From Chloroflexota bacterium (GTDB lineage Bacteria > Chloroflexota > Ktedonobacteria > Ktedonobacterales > Ktedonobacteraceae), in contig CADDZH010000069.1 of the NCBI GenBank assembly GCA_902812455.1, positions 1 through 27,973 on the forward strand: 27,973 nt of DNA, in the 5' to 3' direction. The stretch's first letter is position 1. The number at the start of each line of letters is the position of its first letter. Positions 22,083-27,973 of this stretch are shown piece after piece. Made by a program: the position numbers and the translations under genes. The notes under the pieces were generated by a model. That model searched no databases. It was given only the letters and a program-made list of their open reading frames with translations, and was not told the origin of the DNA.

Positions 22083-22462
22083 ACAGTTTTGTGCCTCCTC
22101 ATTTCATACATTTGCATGCTTTTTTGACCTATTGTAAGAACGTAGGTATCGCCTATTTGATATCAAATGCTTTGAAAAAGGGATTTTTTGGTACCCTTTG
22201 CCCCTACAGTTTACTCTGTAAAAATAAGGAAACTGTTGGCAAATGTTCAAGGTTTCCTCAAAAAAAGAAGTTGATATGCATGAGATTGGCTTGCAGGTGA
22301 CCTATAACCATAAAAAGGAACATAAACAGGAACGGGAGGCACAGTCTCGCTTGGCTGTACCTCCCGTCCTGTAGCACGAGAGAGAGAAGAAGGAAAGGGA
22401 TGGAGTTAATCTGCTGCTTTCCTCTATGGTTACCTCCAGATGCTTTTCTCTTTTATTAGGTT
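22083..22462. other. Gene-free region with hairpins
   Basis: No convincing gene is present. Inverted repeats include TACAG/CTGTA (22205-22209 with 22216-22220) and AGGAAAC/GTTTCCT (22227-22233 with 22252-22258). The strongest is ACGGGAGGCACAG/CTGTACCTCCCGT (22332-22344 with 22355-22367), a 12-pair stem with one mismatch. The region separates the divergent anchored protein and the response regulator and may include their promoters. None of the hairpins has a T-run like a standard terminator. Confidence 0.5.
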
Positions 22463-22541
22463 TTGTCAGATGTGACAAGAGTATCATAGTGTGAAGATGT
22501 GAAAAATTTGTATGGCAATCTTCAAGATTTTGTCAAGATTT
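22463..22541. promoter_or_regulatory. Putative operators upstream of the OmpR-type regulator
   Basis: TTGTCA-GATG-TGACAA (22463-22478) is a perfect inverted repeat. TCAAGATTT occurs twice, at 22522-22530 and 22533-22541, with an 11-bp period, the spacing used by many OmpR/PhoB-type regulators. They lie about 100-180 bp before the regulator gene, consistent with autoregulation. Confidence 0.45.
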
Positions 22542-22640
22542 AGCGGAGGGGCGTGGGACCCTGCTAGAAGCGTATGATAAGTTCCTGGCTTATGGTAGTA
22601 TTAAAATGAGGATAAGATATTTTGTTTGAGAGCGATGTAT

Positions 22641-23390
22641 ATGTCTCAGAAAATACTGATCATTGAGGATGAGGAAGGCATTATTCACCTGCTCAATCTG
22701 TACTTGAAGGATGCAGGCTACGAGGTGGTGGTTGCAAAGGATGGAGCCGACGGCATGGCCCTGCATGCGCGCGAGCATCCTGACCTGGTGATCCTGGATA
22801 TCATGCTGCCGGCAATCGATGGCTTTGAGGTATGCAGGCGCATCCGGGCGTGGTCAAAGACCCCTATCCTCATGCTGACGGCCCGTGGCAGCGAAGATGA
22901 TCGCATTCAAGGACTTGAGCTGGGAGCCGATGACTACCTTGTGAAGCCGTTTAGCCCACGCGAGCTGGTAAGTCGCGTGCGGGCAATTTTGAGACGTACA
23001 GGCAGTTCCGAGGGAAACGAAGGGGGCAAGGATCGCCCTGCTCCTGGAGCACCTGCAGCGGATGATGGAGTCTTGCGCTTTCCGGGACTGGTGATTGACA
23101 CATTGGCGCGGCGCGTGGAAGTCAATGGCAGCGAGGTGCAGCTCACTCCTCTTGAGTTTGACCTGCTGGCGCTGCTGGCCAGATCGCCGGGGCGAGTATT
23201 TACCCGCGAAGTGTTGATGAACAAAGTCTGGGGCTACGATTACCTGGGTGATGGGCACACAATCGATGTGCATATCAGCGCGCTGCGCAAGAAGATAGAA
23301 GCAAACGCTGAGTACCGCTATATAACTACCGTGTGGCGTGTCGGTTACAGGTTTGAGGTCAAGGCGCGCTCGACCGTTCCATCAGCATAA
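22641..23390 (+). CDS. OmpR/PhoB-family response regulator
   Basis: A 249-aa two-domain regulator. The receiver domain has the acidic pair in IIEDEEG, the phosphoacceptor in LVILDIMLPAIDGFEV, Thr in MLTARGSEDD and Lys in YLVKPFSPREL. A Ser/Gly/Pro linker (about residues 122-145) leads to a winged-helix domain with LTPLEFDLLALLARSPGRVFTRE and GDGHTIDVHISALRKKIE, and it ends YITTVWRVGYRFE. This is the standard OmpR/PhoB layout. The ATG at 22641 is taken; the ATG at 22635 and a TTG at 22626 are in frame and the ribosome site is weak. Its kinase is probably the 23581 gene, 190 bp downstream. Tandem 11-bp-spaced repeats upstream suggest it controls itself. Confidence 0.92.
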   Translation: MSQKILIIEDEEGIIHLLNLYLKDAGYEVVVAKDGADGMALHAREHPDLVILDIMLPAIDGFEVCRRIRAWSKTPILMLTARGSEDDRIQGLELGADDYLVKPFSPRELVSRVRAILRRTGSSEGNEGGKDRPAPGAPAADDGVLRFPGLVIDTLARRVEVNGSEVQLTPLEFDLLALLARSPGRVFTREVLMNKVWGYDYLGDGHTIDVHISALRKKIEANAEYRYITTVWRVGYRFEVKARSTVPSA

Positions 23391-23450
23391 TTTAGATGAG
23401 TAAAATGCGTGCAGGTCGGAGATGTATGAAGTAGTTGCTGGCAACCCGGT

Positions 23451-23495
23451 GTAGGGGCCGATTTATCGTGCCCACCGCCGATTTATCGGCTCTAC
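23451..23495. repeat. GATTTATCG palindromic repeat inside the two-component locus
   Basis: GTAGGGGCCGAT (23451-23462) and ATCGGCTCTAC (23485-23495) form the ends, one pair being G-T. The interior matches 18089-18128 almost base for base. It sits between the response regulator and the histidine kinase genes. Confidence 0.75.
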
Positions 23496-23580
23496 AACCC
23501 AATTCATACGCCCCAGGTTAAAAGTAGCAAGCTGATATACATCGGATACAAGTGATATGGGCGAACGAAGAGGAAAGACT

Positions 23581-25185
23581 ATGCGAACCCACTGGCGGCA
23601 GAGTATACGCTGGCGACTGGCGCTAGGATCGGTGCTGGTATCGCTGCTTGCAACAGCCCTTTTAGCAATTGCTGCCATCCTGGCGATTATCTATTATTAC
23701 AATATCGATCAGAACAACCGGCTGAACAGCTTTGCGGCTGATAGCGCGCAGCGCATAGGGATAAACTATGCCAGCAGCTTTAGCCTTGTCAAGGCATCGG
23801 CGAGCGCCTTCCCCAACGCATTAGAGCAGAACTACCAGGGGGAGCAGTATTTGCTGGTTGTGCTCAATCGTCGTGGCACGGCGGTCTATCCTCACTTCGG
23901 CGCGAATCGTCCCACCCTGGCCGCTTTTGAGGTCGCGCTGGACGATCCATCTCTGAAAAGCGGAGATTTTGCCGGCTTGCGCAGCGCCATTGTAAATAGC
24001 GAGCATGGCATTGTTGCTAGTGGCCAGCTTGGTTCTGGTCACCTGCTTGCTTTATCCAGGCCTTTTGTGGTTTATCCGATTTTCTACGGTGGGCATAGCG
24101 GAGCGCCGGTAGTGGGAGTACTGGTATTAACTCCTCTTTCGGCTGCCGAGAACACGATCCCGCCATTTATATCTGCTGTGGGCCTGACAGTGCTGGTAGC
24201 TTCGGTAATCGTGGCGATCCTGGCCGCGCTGGCGGCAATCCTTTTTTCGCGCACCATCACGCGCCCCCTGGCCGATCTGACGGGAGCGGCTCGCGTCCTG
24301 GCCTCCGGCGACTATTCAGCACGTGTCACAACCAGTGCGCATGGGGAGTTGGAGGAACTGGCAACCACATTTAACGAGATGGCGGCCAAGCTTGCCAGCG
24401 ATGTGCAAGAGTTACAACAACAAGAACTGTGGCGCCGCGAGCTGATCATGAATATTACGCATGATCTGGCAAGCCCTTTGACGGCTCTTGCCGGGCTGGG
24501 GGAATCGCTGGTGGATGGGGTCAATAAGGATCGCGAAGATTATGAAGCGACGGGACGAGTGATCGTGCGCGAGACGTTGCGGCTGCGCCGCCTGGTTAAA
24601 GACCTGCACATGATGGCAAAGGTCGAGGCAAAAGCTATCCAGCCGCAACTCAAGCCGCTGCGCCTGGCTGCAGTGGTTGACGAGGTGCTGGCGGTGCTGG
24701 CGACCGAGTTTGAGCGCGCAAACGTGGAACCCCGCAATGTCGTTCCTTTCAATCTGCCCCCGGTTCTGGCCGACCCGGATATGCTCACGCGCGTATTTTC
24801 AAACCTGTGCGATAATGCGCTGCGTTACACTCCTCCCGGCGGCAATGTCACGATTGATGCTGAGCAGAAAGGTGACCGCATCGTCGTCTCGGTAACCGAT
24901 AGCGGAGAAGGTATCCCCACAGGGGCATTGCCGCGCGTCTTTGATCGCTTTTACCGGGCTGATCCCGCTCGCCAGGTGAGCACCGGCGGAAGTGGGCTTG
25001 GTTTAGCGATTGTGCGCGCAATCATCGAGGCGCATGGGGGAAGCGTATGGGCTGAAAATGTGCCGGACGGCGGCGCGCGCCTGCTGTTCACCTTACCCGT
25101 CGATACTGCTGCTACCACCCCTATTCCAACCCCTATCTGGAATGCTCCAACGAGGCCTTTGTCATCGGATAATGAACTTTCATAA
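23581..25185 (+). CDS. Membrane sensor histidine kinase (HAMP-HisKA-HATPase)
   Basis: A 534-aa kinase. TM1 is at about 12-38, an extracytoplasmic sensor of about 155 residues follows, and TM2 is at about 196-222. The HAMP domain is at about 223-275 (SRTITRPLADLTGAARVLASGDYSARV). The HisKA domain has the phosphorylated His294 in NITHDLASPLTAL, and the catalytic domain has N-box NLCDNALRYTPPGG, G1 TDSGEGIP, F-box RVFDRFYRAD and G2 GGSGLGLAIV. All ATPase motifs are present. The ATG at 23581 has GAGGAAAG just upstream; an ATG at 23557 is also in frame. It probably phosphorylates the OmpR-type regulator encoded upstream. The sensed signal is unknown. Confidence 0.92.
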   Translation: MRTHWRQSIRWRLALGSVLVSLLATALLAIAAILAIIYYYNIDQNNRLNSFAADSAQRIGINYASSFSLVKASASAFPNALEQNYQGEQYLLVVLNRRGTAVYPHFGANRPTLAAFEVALDDPSLKSGDFAGLRSAIVNSEHGIVASGQLGSGHLLALSRPFVVYPIFYGGHSGAPVVGVLVLTPLSAAENTIPPFISAVGLTVLVASVIVAILAALAAILFSRTITRPLADLTGAARVLASGDYSARVTTSAHGELEELATTFNEMAAKLASDVQELQQQELWRRELIMNITHDLASPLTALAGLGESLVDGVNKDREDYEATGRVIVRETLRLRRLVKDLHMMAKVEAKAIQPQLKPLRLAAVVDEVLAVLATEFERANVEPRNVVPFNLPPVLADPDMLTRVFSNLCDNALRYTPPGGNVTIDAEQKGDRIVVSVTDSGEGIPTGALPRVFDRFYRADPARQVSTGGSGLGLAIVRAIIEAHGGSVWAENVPDGGARLLFTLPVDTAATTPIPTPIWNAPTRPLSSDNELS

Positions 25186-25213
25186 ATTCCCCTGGCTATA
25201 AGGAATATGACAT

Positions 25214-25255
25214 GGCCGATGAATCGGCGGTGGGCGCGATAAATCGAGCCCCTAC
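25214..25255. repeat. GATTTATCG palindromic repeat, reverse orientation
   Basis: Read on the minus strand this begins GTAGGGGCTCGATTTATCG and ends ATCGGCC, the same family as 18089-18128 and 23451-23495 but inverted. It lies 28 bp after the kinase stop. Confidence 0.75.
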
Positions 25256-25331
25256 GGATTTCCCATCATTGTGTTCGTGTTCTTACTAATAGCCCATCCG
25301 GCTTATGTCCTCGACTCCGCTGCCACGATAA

Positions 25332-25340
25332 TGCTATACT
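25332..25340 (+). promoter_or_regulatory. Extended -10 promoter for the soluble kinase
   Basis: TGC-TATACT is an extended -10. TCGACT at 25311-25316 is a weak -35 at 18 bp. A start near 25347 would fall downstream of the in-frame GTG at 25342, which supports the later start at 25450. Confidence 0.5.
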
Positions 25341-25449
25341 GGTGGCTAACATCTCAACTACTTGCCTCGTTGTGCCGATAAATAAGAGAAACGAACATGG
25401 TGATCTGGATTTCGGGAAAAAGAACAATAGCAGTGTGAAAAGGATAGCA

Positions 25450-27129
25450 ATGACTACAAATATGTCTTCACTTCACGAGCGCCATCTCATGCAAAGCTCG
25501 CTTTCCTCCGACCAGGAATCGCAGGAACTGAGCAGTGTTCTCCAGCAAATTGTGCAGAACGCAGGGGCTTTGCTCGAGGTGAGTAGTTGTTCAGTGGCGC
25601 TGGCCGATGTCACAGGCTCTGTGCTCATTACGCAGGCCGCTCTGCCCCAAAATGGGTTTAAGCCGCGCTACACACGCTTTCACCTCAACGAGGGCGTGGC
25701 AGGTTGGGTTGCGGAACATCGTGAACCACTGGTAATCGACGATGTACAACACGATCCGCGTTTCAAGCGGCTGGGACGCATGCCTGTTGGTTCCATGATC
25801 TGTGTGCCACTCATGGATAATGATCAGGTGATCGGTACCCTGACAGCCAGCAGCCCTGAGAAAAATGCGTTCAGCGCGCGCCAGCTACAGATGCTGACCA
25901 TCTTTGCTGAGCAGGCGGTCCTGGCAATTACGAATGCGCACCAGGCCCAGCAGCTACGGGCTATTGTCACGTCCAGCTCGGATGGAATCGCTCTTATCGG
26001 AGCCGGCAGGCGCTTTATTGAAGCAAACCCTGCTTTTGGCCGCATCTTTGGCCTGGATCCCCAGCAGGTGATTGGTATGGAGTGCGTGAAGCTGTTTGGT
26101 TGCGATGATGAGTGCTTCGGTGAAAGGTGCCGCGATCTCTGTATGATCCAGAAGGCGATCCAGCAAGGGCAGGCCCTGCCGTATATGGAAGTCGAGATGC
26201 GTGTGAATGGCTCGCCGCGCTCTATCGGTTTGAGCATCACGCCGGTTTCGACGATGAAGAAGCCGCTCTGCCTGGTTATTGCTCGTGATGTGACAGCAGT
26301 ACGCGATACCATGCGTATGAAAGCCAATTTTCTCTCGATGATTACACACGAACTGCGCTCGCCGATCAACGCTATTCATGGCTACCTTGACCTGGCCCTG
26401 GAAGGAGTGGCCGGAGAACTGAATAAGCAGCAGCGAGAATTTGTGCTGCGTGCTCGTGCGAGCAGCGAGTATCTCTACGCGCTCGTTGAGGATGTGCTGC
26501 TGGTTGCGCGGGCCGATGCCGGGCAGGTGCGCCTGAATCGGGAGCTGGCCAGCCTGCAGGAGATTGTGGACAACGCGGTTGAAGAGCTGGAACTGATGGC
26601 TACCGATAATCAGATTACGGTCAATGTTGATGTTCCCCAGAATTTTCCTCAAATTTATGTCGATGCTGTACGCCTCCAGCAGGTATTGCGCAATCTTGTG
26701 AGCAATGCGTTGCGCTTTACGTCCCCTGGAGGGCAGGTGACGATTGCGGCTTCTATTGTGCCTAAGATGAAAGGCAGCGATAGGGAGGGGGCGATGACAG
26801 AGAGGGAAGGAGCGATGGCAGAGGCAAGCTCTGCCACTACAGGGGCATACTCTCAATCTCAGGAGGATAGCGAAATGGAGGCGGAGGTGACCCGGTTGTT
26901 AAAGCTGCAGGTGAGCGATACAGGTCGTGGGATTGCGCCGGAGCACCAGGAGCGGATTTTCGAGCGTTTTTACCAGGTTCCTTCCAATGGCGGGCGTGCC
27001 AGCGGGCAAGGGTTGGGGCTGGCGATTGTCAAGATGATTGTGGAACTGCATGGCGGGCAGGTGAGCGTTGAGAGCGTGCCAGGCCAGGGCAGCACATTTA
27101 CCTGCCTGCTACCCTGCGTGCTATCGTAG
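25450..27129 (+). CDS. Soluble GAF-PAS sensor histidine kinase with cysteine-rich PAS
   Basis: A 559-aa protein without membrane spans. GAF domain at about 25-175 (FHLNEGVAGWVAEHREPLVIDDV, VGSMICVPLMDNDQVIGTL); PAS at about 176-285. The PAS carries five cysteines, C212, C218, C222, C227 and C231, within 20 residues (ECVKLFGCDDECFGERCRDLC), a possible metal or redox site. HisKA has His300 in MITHELRSPINAIHG. The ATPase has NLVSNALRFTSPGG, SDTGRGIAP, RIFERFYQV and GQGLGLAIV. An insert of about 45 mostly polar residues (437-482), including a duplicated REGAM(T/A)E, separates the N-box from G1. AAGGAT lies before the ATG at 25450. No response regulator is adjacent, so it is an orphan kinase. Confidence 0.88.
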   Translation: MTTNMSSLHERHLMQSSLSSDQESQELSSVLQQIVQNAGALLEVSSCSVALADVTGSVLITQAALPQNGFKPRYTRFHLNEGVAGWVAEHREPLVIDDVQHDPRFKRLGRMPVGSMICVPLMDNDQVIGTLTASSPEKNAFSARQLQMLTIFAEQAVLAITNAHQAQQLRAIVTSSSDGIALIGAGRRFIEANPAFGRIFGLDPQQVIGMECVKLFGCDDECFGERCRDLCMIQKAIQQGQALPYMEVEMRVNGSPRSIGLSITPVSTMKKPLCLVIARDVTAVRDTMRMKANFLSMITHELRSPINAIHGYLDLALEGVAGELNKQQREFVLRARASSEYLYALVEDVLLVARADAGQVRLNRELASLQEIVDNAVEELELMATDNQITVNVDVPQNFPQIYVDAVRLQQVLRNLVSNALRFTSPGGQVTIAASIVPKMKGSDREGAMTEREGAMAEASSATTGAYSQSQEDSEMEAEVTRLLKLQVSDTGRGIAPEHQERIFERFYQVPSNGGRASGQGLGLAIVKMIVELHGGQVSVESVPGQGSTFTCLLPCVLS

Positions 27130-27162
27130 GATAGGCAGGTATAGCGCAACGCTACCCCCATA

Positions 27163-27171
27163 TGCTATAAT
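27163..27171 (+). promoter_or_regulatory. Extended -10 promoter for the 27249 gene
   Basis: TGC-TATAAT is a consensus extended -10 located 78 bp upstream of the next start codon. No good -35 is seen, which is acceptable for extended -10 promoters. Confidence 0.5.
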
Positions 27172-27248
27172 CAGTAAAGAATATACTGAGGTAGTTCTTG
27201 CAGGAGTAATTTTTGCTAAGCCCGGCTGACCGAATAAGGAGTTAAAAG

Positions 27249-27707
27249 GTGAGTATGTTAGAAACGCTATGCCTTTTTCTCGGCATCTGGCTCCTCTTTT
27301 TATTGCTAGCGGTCTACTACCTTTCGCAATCCCCTGATGGGAGAATGGGGCGTTTGCGCGATTCGGTCAGCGAGCATCTCTCCGCCGAGAGCCGGGCTAA
27401 GGTGCTGCTGCGGGAGATGCTGTCAGAAAGCCAGTACCAGCAATTGATCAAGTTTGGCTACCTCGAAGTTCAAAGCCCGACGTATGATTACCGTACATAT
27501 CGCATTCCCGGCGCGGGCGGCCTGGTGAAGGTCTATGAGCGGGGCTGTCCGATTATGGAACTTTGCCTGCAGCCTGCTGAGCCTTTACCCGATGGTGACG
27601 TGGTGGTGATGCACAAACTCATGATCGAAGCCAACGAACAGGAATATTTGCAGAAGGCCAATCATTTTGCCCCCGGTATCATTTCACTACGCTGCCAGCA
27701 TTTCTAA
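27249..27707 (+). CDS. Small membrane-anchored protein of unknown function
   Basis: A 152-aa protein I do not recognise. One N-terminal span (about residues 4-26, LCLFLGIWLLFLLLAVYYL) is followed by a soluble part. The soluble part has a helix (ESRAKVLLREMLSESQYQQLIKFGYLEV) and a beta-rich segment (YDYRTYRIPGAGGLVKVYERGCPIMELCLQPAEPLPDGDVVVMHKLMIEANEQEYL). The end NHFAPGIISLRCQHF is short and polar. The ESQYQQLIKFGYLEVQSP...YRIPGxxGxVxVxExG pattern is seen in bacterial unknowns that sense or bind something at the membrane, but no function is known. AAGGAG lies 7 bases before GTG 27249; ATG 27255 is an alternative start. Confidence 0.7.
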   Translation: MSMLETLCLFLGIWLLFLLLAVYYLSQSPDGRMGRLRDSVSEHLSAESRAKVLLREMLSESQYQQLIKFGYLEVQSPTYDYRTYRIPGAGGLVKVYERGCPIMELCLQPAEPLPDGDVVVMHKLMIEANEQEYLQKANHFAPGIISLRCQHF

Positions 27708-27851
27708 CGCGAAGTTCTAGCTGGTTAAGCATTTTCACCCATGATAACTCCTTTTGATGTGGTAGTATTTTTGTATACCAGGTAGTGGTTGTGTTTAACT
27801 TTCACCCGCAGAATACGTATGGATTCAATGAGAGAAGCTGGATCAAGGCCT

Positions 27852-27925
27852 GACTCCCACAAGGGGAGTCACTACATGCCCCTTTTCTCGAGACAGGAGA
27901 TGTAGTGGCCTCCCTTGTGGGGGCC
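27852..27925. repeat. Three-helix intergenic repeat including GGCCTCCCTTGTGGGGGCC copy 2
   Basis: GACTCCC/GGGAGTC (27852-27858 with 27864-27870, loop ACAAG) and ACTACAT/ATGTAGT (27871-27877 with 27900-27906) are followed by the GGCCTCC-CTTGT-GGGGGCC hairpin (27907-27925). The two outer hairpin loops, ACAAG and CTTGT, are exact complements. The last 19 bp is identical to 17951-17969. No gene is visible from 27708 to the window end. Confidence 0.6.
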
Positions 27926-27973
27926 AGGGGTCCGCTCTAAATATTCGATGCGAGAAGGCGGTCATAAGCTATG

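Noticed and set aside
22332..22367. Strong hairpin considered as a riboswitch or intrinsic terminator
   Set aside because: No T-run on the plus strand, no known aptamer motif recognised, and it is about 270 bp from the next gene.
25954..26856. 300-aa minus-strand open frame within the soluble kinase gene
   Set aside because: Antisense shadow of the PAS and kinase coding sequence; His/Arg-rich with no domain.
1..27973. tRNA, rRNA, integrase or phage genes
   Set aside because: None seen on reading both strands. No integrase or structural phage protein is among the plausible genes, so there is no support for a prophage or integrative element.

Overview
The window looks like a chromosomal segment of a soil-type Chloroflexota bacterium, most likely Ktedonobacteria. 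This is inferred from gene content and style: large secreted beta-propeller and surface-module proteins, GAF/PAS histidine kinases, DUF1326/DUF2182 and GYD/ABM/SnoaL-type small proteins, moderate GC, and very many short palindromic repeats between genes. No rRNA or tRNA gene was recognised, and no complete insertion sequence. The organism assignment is a guess.

Layout. 1-3868: a lone receiver-domain response regulator, a secreted seven-bladed Vgb-like propeller protein with four C-terminal surface modules, and a tiny membrane protein behind an odd leader. 4222-5966: four small soluble proteins (GYD, ABM-like, SnoaL-like, DUF1059). Two of them share a duplicated, hairpin-rich 5' leader. 6026-9403 (minus strand): a secreted GH25/DUF1906-like protein, the DUF1326-DUF2182 pair, and an alpha/beta hydrolase. 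9570-12999: a small unknown gene and a 1035-aa single-chain nuclease-methyltransferase related to Type ISP/IIG restriction enzymes. A visibly AT-rich block fills the middle of that gene. 13211-14154: a DUF4395 membrane protein and a membrane-anchored thioredoxin. 14283-15799 (minus): a MarR regulator and an MhqO-like ring-cleaving dioxygenase, each preceded by nearly the same 18-bp palindrome at the same distance.

15920-16140 holds a very small CRISPR array (three repeats, two spacers) with its own promoter and no cas genes in view. It is followed by an inverted pair of intergenic repeats and an Eis-like acetyltransferase. 17830-18221 is repeat-rich and carries a 79-bp MITE-like element. 18222-22082: an enoyl-CoA hydratase/isomerase, a SAM-methyltransferase-like protein, a Pro/Tyr-rich membrane protein, a putative 2OG-Fe(II) oxygenase-like protein and an anchored helical protein. 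22641-27129: an OmpR-type regulator, its probable membrane histidine kinase, and a second soluble GAF-PAS kinase with a cysteine-rich PAS. A small anchored protein follows.

The most unusual signals are non-coding. They are the paired MarR operators, the promoter placed so that a CRISPR transcript would begin almost at the first repeat, the duplicated structured leaders, and a family of hairpins close to stop codons whose stems change while staying paired and whose loop is nearly constant. I found no convincing multi-gene system that is clearly new. The strongest candidates for one are the restriction enzyme with its mosaic recognition region and the small-protein cluster with shared leaders.
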